Source: CAVSEK01 sp963726975 (lineage in GTDB: Bacteria > Actinomycetota > Actinomycetes > Mycobacteriales > SCTD01). From it: 64,000 nucleotides of DNA. The first letter of the stretch is position 1. Each line of letters starts with the position of its first letter. The position numbers were made by a program, and so were the translations under genes. Of this stretch, positions 42,129 to 52,300 are shown one piece after another. The stretch lies in the NCBI GenBank assembly GCA_963726975.1, contig CAVSEK010000004.1:62001-126000 (forward strand), given 5' to 3'. Below the pieces are notes generated by a model that worked only from the letters and a program-made list of their open reading frames with translations, did not search any database and was not told the origin of the DNA.

Positions 42129-43700
42129 TCAGCGGGCCCGCGAGCGCCGGGCCGGCGTCGCCTGGCCGGCGCGGGCGGCGAGCTCCGCGCGGGTGCGCGC
42201 GGGGCCGGCGGGGCGTGCGGGCGACGACGCCGCACCCCCCGAGCGCCCGCCGCCACGACGGGAGCGGGCCGCGGTCCCCGTGCCGGCGGCGGCACCACCG
42301 GACGAGCGGGGCGCCGACCGCGGGGGCACGGGCTGCTCCACCGGCGGGGCGACGTACGGCGCGGGCGGGCCGGTGAGCTCGCCCAGCAGCGCGTCGCCGG
42401 GGCGGACCGTGGCCGTCGTCGGACGGATGCCGGCCTGCTTGGCGAGCGTGCGCACCTCCGCGGCCTGGTCGGGCGTGGCCAGGGTGACGACGGTGCCGCC
42501 GGCACCGGCGCGGGCGGTGCGCCCGGAGCGGTGCAGGTAGGCCTTGTGCTCGGTCGGCGGGTCGACGTGCACGACGAGCGCGACGTCGTCGACGTGGATG
42601 CCCCGGGCGGCGATGTCGGTGGCGACGAGGACGCGCGTGGAGCCGTCGGTGAACGCGGCCAGGTTGCGCTCGCGGGCGCCCTGGCTGAGGTTGCCGTGCA
42701 GCTCCACGGCAGGGACGCCGGCGGCGGTGAGCTGCTTGGCGAGCTTCTTGGCGGTGTGCTTGGTGCGCATGAACAGCAGGCTGCGGTCCTGGCCCGACGC
42801 CAGGGCGCGCACGACCTCCGGCTTGTCGGCGGCGCTCACGCTGAGCACGTGGTGGGTCATGGTGCTCACGGGGGCGACCGCCGGGTCGACCGAGTGCGTC
42901 GTCGGCGACTGGAGGTAGCGCTTCACGAGGACGTCGACGCCGTTGTCGAGGGTGGCGGAGAACAGCAGCCGCTGACCGCGCGCGGGGGTCCGGTCGAGCA
43001 GGCGCTTCACCCCGGGCAGGAAGCCCAGGTCGGCCATGTGGTCGGCCTCGTCGAGCACGGTGACCTCGACGCCCGACAGGTCGACGTGGCCCTGGCCGAT
43101 GAGGTCCTCGAGCCGTCCGGGGCAGGCCACGAGCACGTCGACGCCCGGGGCGAGCGCCTTGACCTGCGGGTTCTGCCCGACCCCGCCGAAGACCACGGTG
43201 CTGGTCAGGCCCGCGGCCCGGGCCAGCGGCGCCACGACGGCGAGCACCTGGTTGGCGAGCTCGCGGGTCGGCACGAGGACGAGCCCGCGGGGCTGCCGCG
43301 GTCGGCGCGCGCCGCCGACGAGGCGGGTGACGAGCGGGAGGCTGAAGGCCAGCGTCTTGCCCGATCCGGTGCGCCCGCGGCCGAGCACGTCTCGGCCGGC
43401 GAGCGTGTCGCGCAGGGTCGCCGCCTGGATGGGGAAGGGCGCGCCGATGCCCTGCTGGGCGAGCTCGGCGACGAGCGCGGCGGGGACGCCGAGCTCGGCG
43501 AAGCCGGGCACCGGGCCGTCCGCGGCAGGAGCCGCGGCCGGGGCCGGCCGGGCCGGCGCAGCGGCAGGACCCGCCGGAGCCAGGGCGGCCGGGGCGGGGG
43601 CCGGGGTGACGGCCACCGGCGCCGAGCGCGCGGGCTCCGCAGGGCGGGAGCCGCGGCGCCGGCGCCGGGAGGGGGTGGACGGGGAGGGGTCGACGGGCAC
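42129..43700 (-). CDS. DEAD-box RNA helicase
   Basis: A 523-residue RhlE/CsdA-type RNA helicase. After a low-complexity Pro/Ala/Arg N-terminus (1-65): Q-motif FAELGVPAALVAEL...PFPIQ, Walker A GRTGSGKT (about 112), PTRELANQ, GGVGQ, TPGR variant CPGR, DEADHM (about 218), SAT, and lobe 2 HGNLSQGARERNL, ATDIAARGIH and HRSGRTARAG. The C-terminal 90 residues are Arg/Gly/Ala-rich, probably RNA binding. Functions in RNA remodelling. Confidence 0.92.
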   Translation of the reverse strand: MPVDPSPSTPSRRRRRGSRPAEPARSAPVAVTPAPAPAALAPAGPAAAPARPAPAAAPAADGPVPGFAELGVPAALVAELAQQGIGAPFPIQAATLRDTLAGRDVLGRGRTGSGKTLAFSLPLVTRLVGGARRPRQPRGLVLVPTRELANQVLAVVAPLARAAGLTSTVVFGGVGQNPQVKALAPGVDVLVACPGRLEDLIGQGHVDLSGVEVTVLDEADHMADLGFLPGVKRLLDRTPARGQRLLFSATLDNGVDVLVKRYLQSPTTHSVDPAVAPVSTMTHHVLSVSAADKPEVVRALASGQDRSLLFMRTKHTAKKLAKQLTAAGVPAVELHGNLSQGARERNLAAFTDGSTRVLVATDIAARGIHVDDVALVVHVDPPTEHKAYLHRSGRTARAGAGGTVVTLATPDQAAEVRTLAKQAGIRPTTATVRPGDALLGELTGPPAPYVAPPVEQPVPPRSAPRSSGGAAAGTGTAARSRRGGGRSGGAASSPARPAGPARTRAELAARAGQATPARRSRAR

Positions 43701-43763
43701 AGAGGTCCTTCGGGCTGGGGCGGCGGCCGCGGGTGCGGGCGCCGGTGCAGGTCGGTCGGGCCG

Positions 43764-44243
43764 TCAGGCCTCGACGTCGACGAGCGTGGCGGTGAGCGCG
43801 GCGCCGGAGGCGGCGCGGTAGGTGACCTCGTCGCCGCGACGGGCGCCGAGCAGGGCCCGGCCGAGCGGGCTGGACGGCGTGATGACGTCGAAGCTGCCGC
43901 TGGCCTCCTCGCGCTGGCCGACGAGGAACGGCTCCGGCTCGGTCTCGCCGGGGAAGCGCAGCGTGATCCGGCTGCCCACCTGCACCGTGCCGTCGTCGTC
44001 CGCCGCGCTGCGGGGGGCGGGCGGGGCGGTCAGCTTCTCGCGCAGGCTGGAGATGCGGGAGTCGAGCTCCTCCAGGCGGATGATCGCCTCGACGTTGCCC
44101 GCCCGGTCCGCCGCGTCACCCGTCGAGGACGTCGTCGTCTCGGTGAAGACCTCGACCCGCTGCGCCAGCAGCATGTCGAGCCGGGCCGTGAGGGCGACCC
44201 GAGCGGTGTCGGTCAGGCCGGCGGGGGCGGTGGAGGTGGTCAT
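43764..44243 (-). CDS. GreA/GreB-family transcription elongation factor
   Basis: A 159-residue elongation-factor-like protein: N-terminal helical hairpin (LTARLDMLLAQRV...NVEAIIRLEELDSRISSLREKL, residues 15-70) and C-terminal FKBP-like domain (VQVGSRITLRF, ITPSSPLGRALLGARRGDEVTY). The SPLGRALLGARRGDEV segment is the GreA/B signature. The hairpin tip lacks a clear pair of acidic residues that activates transcript cleavage in GreA, so this may be an anti-Gre type factor. ATG 44243. Confidence 0.85.
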   Translation of the reverse strand: MTTSTAPAGLTDTARVALTARLDMLLAQRVEVFTETTTSSTGDAADRAGNVEAIIRLEELDSRISSLREKLTAPPAPRSAADDDGTVQVGSRITLRFPGETEPEPFLVGQREEASGSFDVITPSSPLGRALLGARRGDEVTYRAASGAALTATLVDVEA

Positions 44244-44311
44244 GCGGGTCCTTCGACGGGAGGGAGGGGGGACAGCGGTCCTGCCCAGCCCAACGTCGGC
44301 CGACTCCCGGT

Positions 44312-44340
44312 GTTCCTGGAGCGGGCGCAGTGCCAGGAAC
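44312..44340. promoter_or_regulatory. Perfect inverted repeat between FAD oxidase and Gre-like gene
   Basis: GTTCCTGG-N13-CCAGGAAC, eight-base arms, in the 128-base spacer after the oxidase stop and before the Gre-like start. It may be an operator or the oxidase terminator; no T-run. Confidence 0.5.
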
Positions 44341-44371
44341 CTCACAGGTCCGGTCCAGCCGCTCGACGGGC

Positions 44372-45745
44372 TCAGGCGAACAGCACGCCGGGGTTGAGCA
44401 GCCCCTGCGGGTCCAGGGCGTCCTTGACGGCCCGCATGGCGCGCACCTCGGCGTCCGAGCGCGACAGGTGCAGCCAGGCGGCCTTGGCCCGTCCGACGCC
44501 GTGCTCGCTGCTGATGCTGCCGCCGCGTGCCGCGACGGCCTGCAGCACCGCCTCGCTCACCTCGTCGTGCCGGTCGAGCGCGTCCAGCACGTTGACGTGC
44601 AGGTTGCCCTCGTTGACGTGCCCGAACAGCACGGTCCGGGCGCCCGGGGCGACGCCCTCGACGACGCCGGGCAGCTCCTGCACGAGGGCGGGCAGCTCGG
44701 CGACCGCGACCGACACGTCGAGCTTGACGGGCACGCCCTCGGCGTTGATCGCCTCGGTGTGCTGCTCGCGGTAGGCCCAGAGAGCCCGCGCGCCGGCGGC
44801 GTCGGAGGCGATGCGCGCGTCGAGCAGGCCCTCGGCCTCGGCCACCGCCTCGACGAGCGCGTCCGTGGGGTCGGTGCGGTCGAGGCACTCGAGCAGCAGG
44901 TGCACGGGCGCCTCCTGCTCGAAGGGCGCGGGCAGCCCGCCGTGCTTGCGCACCAGCGCGAGCCCCGGGCCGTAGAAGACCTCGGCCGCGGCCAGGCTCG
45001 GCAGCCGTTCGCGCAGCCCCGGCAGCAGGTCGACCGCGGCCTGCGTGCTCGGCAGCGCGAGCAGCGCGACGCAGGAGGAGCGCATGAGCGGCACCGTGCG
45101 CAGCCGCAGGGCGGTGAGGATCGCCGAGGGTGCCCTCGCTGCCGGCGAGCAGGCCGACGAGGTCGTAGCCCGTGCCGTCCTTGAGCAGGCCGCCCGTGCG
45201 CCGCACCACGGACCCGTCGGCCAGCACCGCCTCCGCGCCGACGACCTGGGCGCGCATGCTGCCGTGGCGCAGCACGCGGATGCCGCCGGCGTTGGTCGCG
45301 ACGAGACCGCCGACGGTGGCGGAGTCGCGGGCCGCGAGGTCGACGCCGAAGTCGGCGCCGGCCGCGCGCACGTGGCGCTGCAGGTCGGCCAGCGTCACCC
45401 CGGCGCCCACGGTGAGCTGGCCGGCGGCCGGTCGACCGCGCCGAGCGCCGTGAGCCGGCGCAGGCTCACGACCACCTCGCCGCCGGCGGGCACGCCGCCG
45501 CCGACGAGCCCGGTGTTGCCGCCCTGGGTCACGACCGGCACGACGGCCTCCGCGCAGGCCGTCACGACCGCCTGCACCTGGCCGGTGTCGGCGGGCCGTA
45601 CGACGCAGCCGGCGCGGCCGGAGAAGCGGCCGGTCCAGTCGCGCTCGTAGGAGGCGGTCAGGTCCGGGTCGGTGAGCACGTGCTCCGGCCCGACGGCCCC
45701 GCGCAGGCGGTCGAGCAGGGCCCCGGGCAGCTCGCGCGCCGTCAC
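44372..45745 (-). CDS. FAD-linked oxidase of the GlcD/D-lactate dehydrogenase type, two frame disturbances
   Basis: Flavoprotein oxidoreductase (457 residues when repaired) of the VAO/PCMH family with C-terminal FAD-oxidase domain, like glycolate oxidase GlcD or D-2-hydroxyglutarate/D-lactate dehydrogenase. PCMH part: GCVVRPADTGQVQAVV, PVVTQGGNTGLVGGGVP, DSATVGGLVATNAGGIRVLRHG. C-terminal part: GHVNEGNLHVNVL (active His) and SISSEHGVGRAK. The reading frame breaks at about 45420-45430 (one base missing, before GQLTVGAGVTL) and at about 45119-45124 (one extra, inside GSEGTLGILTALRL). They cancel. GTG overlaps the serA stop, so it is in an operon with serA. Confidence 0.85.
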
Positions 45746-46944
45746 GGCAGGACCCGCAGCCGGACGGTCTCGGGCAGCGCCGCGAGCGCGTCGACGACGT
45801 CGTGCACGAGCGCGACGTCGGTGACGACGTAGCCGAGCGGTCCGCGGGTGCCGAGCACCTGCGCCTCCACGTTGATGCCGTGGTCGGCGAGCACGCCGTT
45901 GACGTGCGCCAGCACGCCAGGGGTGTTGCGGTGCAGCAGCAGCAGCCGCTGCGTGCCGGGCGTGTCCGGCAGCGCGACGGTCGGCAGGTTGACGCTCAGC
46001 GCCGTCGTGCCGGCGGTGCAGTAGTCGCGCAGCTTGCCGGCGACGAACGCGCCGATGTCCTGCTGCGCCTCCTCGGTCGAGCCCCCGACGTGCGGCGTGA
46101 GGATGACGTTGCGCAGCCCGCGGAGCGCGGAGACGAACGGCTCCCCCTTGGTCTTGGGCTCGACGGGGAAGACGTCGACCGCGGCGCCGGCGACGTGGCC
46201 GCTCTCGACGTGCCGGCGCAGGGCGCCGTGGTCGACGACGAAGCCGCGGGACAGGTTGAGGAACAGGCTGCCGGGCCGCATCCGGGCGAACTGCTCCTCC
46301 CCGAACAGGTCGCTGTTGCCCGGCCGCCCGTCGACGTGCAGCGTGACCACGTCGGCCTCGGCGAGCAGCTCCTCGAGCGTGCCGCAGCGGCGGGCGTTGC
46401 CGAGCGCGAGCTTGTCGGCGGTGTCGAAGAACAGGACCGACATCCCGAGCGCCTCGGCGAGCACCGACAGCTGGCTGCCGATGTTGCCGTAGCCGACGAT
46501 GCCCAGCCGCCGGCCGCGCACCTCGTGGCTGCCGACCGCCGACTTGTCCCAGACGCCCTCGTGCATGTCGGCGTTCTTGTCGGTGAGCCGCCGGGTCAGC
46601 GCGATGATCTCGCTCACCGCGAGCTCGACGACGCTGCGGGTGTTGGAGAAGGGCGCGTTGAAGACGGCGACGCCGGCGGTCGAGCAGGCGGTGAGGTCGA
46701 TCTGGTTGGTGCCGATGCAGAAGGCGCCCACGGCGAGCAGGTCGGGCGCGCTCTGCACGGCCCGTGCCGTCAGCTGCGTGTTGGACCGCAGGCCCAGGAC
46801 CTGCACGCCCGCCAGCGCGGCGACGAGGTCGTCCTCGCCGAGGGCACCGGCGACGCGCTCCACGTCGAACCCGGCCTCGCGCAGGGTGGCGGCAGCGTCG
46901 TCGTGGATGTTCTCGAGCAGCAGCGCGCGGGGGCGCGTCGACAT
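45742..46944 (-). CDS. serA: D-3-phosphoglycerate dehydrogenase with ACT domain
   Basis: First step of serine synthesis. 400 residues, Escherichia coli type: N-terminal LLLENIHDDAA, GAFCIGTNQIDL, Rossmann GIVGYGNIGSQLSVLAEALGM (about 155-175), catalytic NLSRGFVVD and LTPHVGGSTEEAQ (His), and a C-terminal ACT domain (HRNTPGVLAHVNGVLADHGINVEAQVL) for serine feedback. ATG at 46944 has GGAG upstream; a TAGCGT -10 about 35 bases before it. Downstream, the FAD oxidase is coupled. Confidence 0.93.
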   Translation of the reverse strand: MSTRPRALLLENIHDDAAATLREAGFDVERVAGALGEDDLVAALAGVQVLGLRSNTQLTARAVQSAPDLLAVGAFCIGTNQIDLTACSTAGVAVFNAPFSNTRSVVELAVSEIIALTRRLTDKNADMHEGVWDKSAVGSHEVRGRRLGIVGYGNIGSQLSVLAEALGMSVLFFDTADKLALGNARRCGTLEELLAEADVVTLHVDGRPGNSDLFGEEQFARMRPGSLFLNLSRGFVVDHGALRRHVESGHVAGAAVDVFPVEPKTKGEPFVSALRGLRNVILTPHVGGSTEEAQQDIGAFVAGKLRDYCTAGTTALSVNLPTVALPDTPGTQRLLLLHRNTPGVLAHVNGVLADHGINVEAQVLGTRGPLGYVVTDVALVHDVVDALAALPETVRLRVLP

Positions 46945-47031
46945 GGGGCTCCGTCCGGGACGTTCCAGGGGCACTGGACGCTACCGGGGGCGCGCCGCGA
47001 CCCGCCTGCCGCGACGGGCCGGAGCGGGCCG

Positions 47032-47037
47032 TAGCGT
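47032..47037 (+). promoter_or_regulatory. Leaderless -10 hexamer of the PemK-like gene
   Basis: TAGCGT seven bases before the GTG at 47045. The divergent serA promoter carries the same hexamer (46978-46983, minus strand). Confidence 0.55.
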
Positions 47038-47044
47038 GCGGCGC

Positions 47045-47590
47045 GTGGCGGGGTGGCAGGGACTGCTGAGGCGGGCGGCGGGCGTCGCCGCCCGCACCGC
47101 CGTCCGCGAGGCCCCCCGGGTGCTGCGGGGGGTGCGGGAGGTGCGGGAGGTGCGGGAGGTGCAGCGTCGCCGGGGGTCCGCGCCGGCCCGTCCCGCCGCG
47201 CCCGTACGGCCGGTTCCCGGCACCGGGCGGGTCCTGGCGTACGCGCCGGACCTCGACGGGCGCGCCGATCCCGGCGAGGTCGTGTGGACCTGGGTGGCGT
47301 ACGAGGAGGACCCCTCGCAGGGCAAGGACCGGCCGGTGCTGGTCGTCGGCCGCGAGGGCACCGCCCTGGTCGGCCTCATGCTGTCGAGCCAGGCCGAGCG
47401 CGACGGCCAGCGCGGCTGGCTCGCGCTCGGCGAGGGGGCCTGGGACCGGGAGTCGCGTGCCAGCTGGGTGCGGCTGGACCGCGTCCTGACGGTGCAGGAG
47501 GACGGCATCCGGCGCGAGGGCGCCGTGCTGGACCGGCCCCGCTTCGACCGGGTCGCCGAGGCGCTGCGCCGCGACCACGGCTGGGGCTGA
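47045..47590 (+). CDS. PemK/MazF-fold protein without antitoxin
   Basis: A 181-residue protein. The C-terminal 110 residues (PGEVVWTWVAYEEDPSQGKDRPVLVVG...WVRLDRVL) have the PemK/MazF-type beta-barrel signature of type II toxins, but there is no antitoxin gene nearby and the protein has a 70-residue basic N-terminal extension with three VRE repeats. A housekeeping or regulatory RNA/DNA role is as likely as toxicity. GTG 47045 is chosen from the -10 spacing. Confidence 0.7.
   Translation: MAGWQGLLRRAAGVAARTAVREAPRVLRGVREVREVREVQRRRGSAPARPAAPVRPVPGTGRVLAYAPDLDGRADPGEVVWTWVAYEEDPSQGKDRPVLVVGREGTALVGLMLSSQAERDGQRGWLALGEGAWDRESRASWVRLDRVLTVQEDGIRREGAVLDRPRFDRVAEALRRDHGWG
47132..47158. repeat. Three tandem 9-bp repeats in the PemK-like gene
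   Basis: GTGCGGGAG three times plus a partial copy, encoding Val-Arg-Glu repeats; in frame, so copy number changes would keep the gene open. Confidence 0.85.
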
Positions 47591-47597
47591 CGCGGCC

Positions 47598-47798
47598 TCA
47601 GCCGCGCAGGCGCCGGGCCCGGGCCACGGCGACCCCGACGAGGACCACCGCGGACGCCAGGCAGACCAGGGCGGGCGAGGTGAAGCCCCCGCCGGCCTGC
47701 AGCCCGCCCACGAGGGCGGCGAGCGCCGCCAGGAGCAGCAGCAGCGCTCCCCCGCCGTCGGCGCCCGTCTGCCCGCCGCTGCCCCCCTGCTCCGCCAC
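47598..47798 (-). CDS. Small two-helix membrane protein
   Basis: A 66-residue protein with a Gly/Gln-rich N-terminus and two hydrophobic stretches (ALLLLLAALAALVGGLQ and ALVCLASAVVLVGVAVA). No family recognised. It lies between the PemK-like gene and otsA. Low confidence, based on hydrophobic pattern and length. Confidence 0.4.
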   Translation of the reverse strand: MAEQGGSGGQTGADGGGALLLLLAALAALVGGLQAGGGFTSPALVCLASAVVLVGVAVARARRLRG

Positions 47799-47845
47799 GG
47801 GGGCAGTGTGCCGGACCGTCCCGGGGTCCGGGGCCGGCGGGCGGC

Positions 47846-49288
47846 TCAGCCGGCGAGGTCGCGCAGCTGGCGGTCGACCCACCGGTGCACGTCGTTGGTC
47901 CGGACCCGGCGCGCCATCGCCGTGAGCGCCGCGCGGCGGTCGCTCTCGGGCTGCTCCAGGACGCCCTCGACGACGCGCGACAGGCCCTCGACGTCGAAGG
48001 GGTTGCACCGGGTGGCCTCGCGCAGCTCGGCGGCCGCGCCGGTGAACTCCGACAGCACGAGGGCCCCGGACCGCCGCAGCGCCTGCTGCACGACGACGTA
48101 CTCCTTGGCCACGAGGTTCATCCCGTCCATGAGCGGGGTGACCAGCAGCGCGTCGGCGCGGGCGTAGTAGGCGGCGAGGTGCTCCTGCGGCAGCCCGCGG
48201 TAGAGGTAGTGCACCGGCACGTCCGCCCCCGGCTCGGTGAAGCGCCCGTTGATGCGCCCGATCGTCTGCTCGACGGTGGCGCGCAGGTCGCGGTACTCCT
48301 GCACGTCGTCCCGGCTGGGCACCGCCACCTGCACGAAGACCAGCGAGGAGCGCAGGTCGGGCCGGCGCTCGAGCAGCAGCTCGACGGCGAGCAGCCGCTC
48401 GACGATCCCCTTGGTGTAGTCGAGCCGGTCGACGCCGAGCAGCACGGTGCGCCCGGCGAACTGCTCCTCGAGCAGGGCGAGCTCGCGCAGCGCCTCGGAC
48501 GACCGGGCGGCGGAGCCGTACTGCGCGGCGTCGATGGAGATCGGGGCGGCGGTCGTGCGCACCTCGCGGCCGTCGCGCAGGGCGAGGACGCTGCCGCGCG
48601 CCTCGACGAGGTCCTGCCCGACGTGCCGCACGACCGAGCGGACGAAGTTGCGCCGGTAGGCCTCGGTGTGGAACGACACGACGTCGGCGCCGAGCAGGCC
48701 GCGCAGCAGGTCCGCCCGCCAGGGCAGCCGGGCGTACAGGTCGGGCGAGGGCCACGGGACGTGCAGGAAGAAGCCCGAGCGCTGCTCCGGGAGCGCCCGG
48801 CGGACCAGCTCCGGGACGAGCACGAGGTGGTAGTCGTGCACCCACAGCAGCGCGTCGGGCTGGTCCCGCAGGGCGTGCACGGCGGCCTCGGCGAAGGCCT
48901 CGTTGACCGCGCGGTAGCGCGTCCACCAGGCCCGCTCCAGGACCGGCTTCTCCACCGCGTCGTGCAGCAGCGGCCACAGCGTCCGGTTGGCGAAGCCGTG
49001 GTAGTAGCCGGCGACGTCGTCCGCCGACAGGGCGACGCCCTCCAGGTCGATGCTCATCGACGGCAGCCGCTCGGGCGCACCGCTCTCACCGCCGTCCCAG
49101 CCGACCCACGTGCCGCTGCGCGACTCCATGACGGGGCGCAGGGCGGTGACCAGGCCGCCCGGGGACAGCTCCCAGCCGTCCGCCCCGCGGTGCACGGGCA
49201 GCCGGTTGGCGACGGCGACGACGGGACGGGCGGCAGAGGTGGCGGCAGAGGCGGCGGCAGGCACGGTGGCAGACGCGGTGGCGGTCAC
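47846..49288 (-). CDS. otsA: Trehalose-6-phosphate synthase
   Basis: Makes trehalose-6-phosphate from UDP/ADP-glucose and glucose-6-phosphate, for osmotic/desiccation protection. 480-residue GT20 glycosyltransferase: VVAVANRLPVHRG (residues 23-35), GWDGG, WVHDYHLVLVPEL, FFLHVPWPSPD, GVDRLDYTKGIVERL (donor site) and TPLMDGMNLVAKEYVVVQ. GTG at 49288. No OtsB phosphatase is adjacent. Divergent from icmF. Confidence 0.94.
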   Translation of the reverse strand: MTATASATVPAAASAATSAARPVVAVANRLPVHRGADGWELSPGGLVTALRPVMESRSGTWVGWDGGESGAPERLPSMSIDLEGVALSADDVAGYYHGFANRTLWPLLHDAVEKPVLERAWWTRYRAVNEAFAEAAVHALRDQPDALLWVHDYHLVLVPELVRRALPEQRSGFFLHVPWPSPDLYARLPWRADLLRGLLGADVVSFHTEAYRRNFVRSVVRHVGQDLVEARGSVLALRDGREVRTTAAPISIDAAQYGSAARSSEALRELALLEEQFAGRTVLLGVDRLDYTKGIVERLLAVELLLERRPDLRSSLVFVQVAVPSRDDVQEYRDLRATVEQTIGRINGRFTEPGADVPVHYLYRGLPQEHLAAYYARADALLVTPLMDGMNLVAKEYVVVQQALRRSGALVLSEFTGAAAELREATRCNPFDVEGLSRVVEGVLEQPESDRRAALTAMARRVRTNDVHRWVDRQLRDLAG

Positions 49289-49340
49289 GGTCCACAGCCT
49301 GCCCGCCTTGCCCTGCGGCGACCCCGGTCGCGCAGATAGC

Positions 49341-49368
49341 AGGACGTCCAGGTAGTCTGTGACGTCCT
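49341..49368 (+). promoter_or_regulatory. icmF promoter with an inverted repeat around the -10
   Basis: AGGACGTC-N12-GACGTCCT, eight-base perfect arms. A -10 hexamer TAGTCT lies exactly between the arms (49353-49358), so a bound regulator would block polymerase. The icmF ATG has GGGAGG at a normal distance. The downstream MarR gene is a candidate regulator. Confidence 0.65.
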
Positions 49369-49387
49369 CGACGCCCCGGGAGGCGAC

Positions 49388-52300
49388 ATGGCCGACGCGG
49401 CCGCCCTGCACAAGGCCACGCACCCGGTGCGGTTCGTGACCTCCGCCAGCCTGTTCGACGGGCACGACGCCGCGATCAACATCATGCGGCGGGTGCTGCA
49501 GAGCCAGGGCGCGGAGGTCGTGCACCTCGGCCACGACCGCAGCGTCGAGGAGGTCGTCACCGCGGCCCTGCAGGAGGACGCGCAGGGCGTCGCCGTGAGC
49601 AGCTACCAGGGCGGCCACGTCGAGTACTTCAGCTACCTCAAGGAGCGCCTCGAGCAGGTCGGCGCCGGCCACGTGCAGGTGTTCGGCGGCGGCGGCGGCG
49701 TCATCGTCCCCGAGGAGATCGCGCTGCTGCGCAGCCGCGGCGTCACGATCTTCGCGCCGGAGGACGGGCAGCGGCTCGGCCTCGCCGGCATGATCAACAC
49801 CCTGGTGCGCTCGTGCGACGTCGACCTGGCCGCGCAGCCGCCGTCGGTCGAGGACGTCCTGGCCGGCAGCGCCCCCGCGCTGGCCCGGGCGCTCACCGTC
49901 CTGCAGGAGGGCCGCGACCCCGAGCTCGCCGCGGCGCTGCGCGGGGCCGGGCGCGACGTGCCCGTCCTCGGCATCACCGGCACCGGCGGCTCGGGCAAGT
50001 CCAGCCTCACCGACGAGCTGCTGCGCCGGTTGCGCCTGGACCAGGAGGACAAGCTGCGCGTCGTCGTCCTGGCCGTCGACCCGACGCGGCGCAAGGGCGG
50101 CGGCGCGCTGCTCGGCGACCGGATCCGGATGAACTCCCTCGGCGGCGACCAGGTCTTCTTCCGCAGCCTGGCCACGCGCACGTCCGGCAGCCCGGTCCCC
50201 GAGCACCTCGACGACCTGCTGGCCGCCTGCCAGCGCGTCCGGGCCCGACCTCGTCGTGGTCGAGACGCCGGGGGTGGGCCAGGGCGACGCCACCATCACG
50301 TCCTACTGCGACGTGTCGCTCTACGTCATGACACCCGAGTACGGCGCCAGCTCGCAGCTGGAGAAGATCGACCTGCTCGACGCGGCCGACGTCGTCGCCA
50401 TCAACAAGTACGAGCGGCGCGGCGCCGAGGACGCCCGGCGCGACGTCGCCCGCCAGGTGGTGCGCAACCGCGAGGCCTTCGGCGCCTCCTGGGAGGACAT
50501 GCCGGTCTTCGGCACCTCCGCCGCGCGCTTCCACGACGACGGCGTCACCGCGCTCTACCAGCACCTGCGGGGGCTGCTCGTCGACCGCGGCCTGGCCGCC
50601 GGGCCCGGCCTGCTGCCGCCGGTGAGCACGAAGGTCTCGACGGGGCTCACGTCGGTGCTCCCGGCGGCGCGCGAGCGCTACCTCGCCGACGTCGCCGAGA
50701 CGGTGCGCTCCTACCACCGCCGCACCGCCGAGCAGGCGGCGCTGGCCCGCCGCCGCGAGCACCTGCAGACCGCGCGCGACCTCGTCGAGGACGCCGGCGA
50801 GCTCGACGCCCTGATCGCGCAGACGGTGCTCGACCCCGAGGTCGACGCGGCGCTCGGCCAGTGGCCCGAGCGGGTCGCGGCCTACAGCGCCGACGAGCTC
50901 GTCTACACCGTGCGGGGACGCGAGATCCGCACCCCGCTGACGCGGGAGACCCTCTCGGGCAGCCGGGTGCGCCGGGTCGCCCTGCCCAGGACGCAGGACG
51001 CCGGCGAGGTCGTGCGGTTCCTGCGCCGCGAGAACCTGCCGGGCACCTACCCCTTCACCGCCGGCGTCTTCCCGCTCAAGCGCACCGGCGAGGCGCCGGC
51101 GCGGATGTTCGCCGGCGAGGGCGACGCCTTCCGCACCAACCGGCGCTTCCGGGTGCTCTCCGAGGGCCAGCCCGCCACCCGGCTGTCGACCGCCTTCGAC
51201 TCCGTCACGCTGTACGGCCGCGACCCCGACGAGCGGCCCGACGTCTACGGCAAGGTCGGCACGTCCGGCGTCTCCATCGCGACGCTCGACGACATGAAGG
51301 CCCTCTACGACGGCTTCGACCTGCTCTCGCCGACGACGTCGGTGTCGATGACGATCAACGGGCCCGCGCCGACGATCCTCGCCATGTTCCTGTGCACGGC
51401 GGTCGACCAGCGGCTCGACCGCTTCCGCGCCGAGGAGGGCCGCGAGCCCGACGCGGCGGAGGCCGACGCGCTGCGCGAGCAGGTGCTGCAGACCGTCCGC
51501 GGCACCGTGCAGGCGGACATCCTCAAGGAGGACCAGGGCCAGAACACCTGCATCTTCTCGACCGAGTTCGCCCTGCGGTGCATGGCCGACATCCAGGAGT
51601 ACTTCGTCGAGCACCGCGTGCAGAACTTCTACTCGGTGAGCATCTCCGGCTACCACATCGCCGAGGCCGGGGCCAACCCGCTGAGCCAGCTGGCCTTCAC
51701 CCTGGCCAACGGCTTCACCTACGTCGAGGCCTACCTGGCCCGCGGGATGGCGATCGACGACTTCGCGCCGAACCTGTCGTTCTTCTTCAGCAACGGCATG
51801 GACGCGGAGTACACCGTGCTCGGCCGGGTCGCGCGCCGCATCTGGGCCATCGCGATGAAGGAGCGCTACGGCGCCTCCGAGCGGTCGCAGAAGCTCAAGT
51901 ACCACGTGCAGACGTCGGGCCGGTCGCTGCACGCGCAGGAGATGGCGTTCAACGACATCCGCACGACGCTGCAGGCGCTGTGCGCGCTCTACGACAACGC
52001 CAACAGCCTGCACACCAACGCCTACGACGAGGCGGTGACGACCCCCTCGGCGGAGTCGGTGCGCCGCGCGCTCGCCATCCAGATGGTCATCGACCAGGAG
52101 TGGGGCCTGTCGATGAACGAGAACCCGCTGCAGGGGTCGTACGTCGTCGAGGAGCTCACCGACCTCGTCGAGGAGGCGGTGCTCGCGGAGTTCGACCGGA
52201 TCGCCGAGCGCGGCGGCGTCCTCGGCGCGATGGAGACCGGCTACCAGCGCGGGCGGATCCAGGACGAGTCCATGCTGTACGAGCACAGGAAGCACGACGG

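Noticed and set aside
47045..47590. PemK toxin-antitoxin system
   Set aside because: No antitoxin gene on either side, long N-terminal extension; left as PemK/MazF-fold protein.
49289..49387. Cobalamin riboswitch before icmF
   Set aside because: Only 99 bases between otsA and icmF; no B12-box-like stems recognised.
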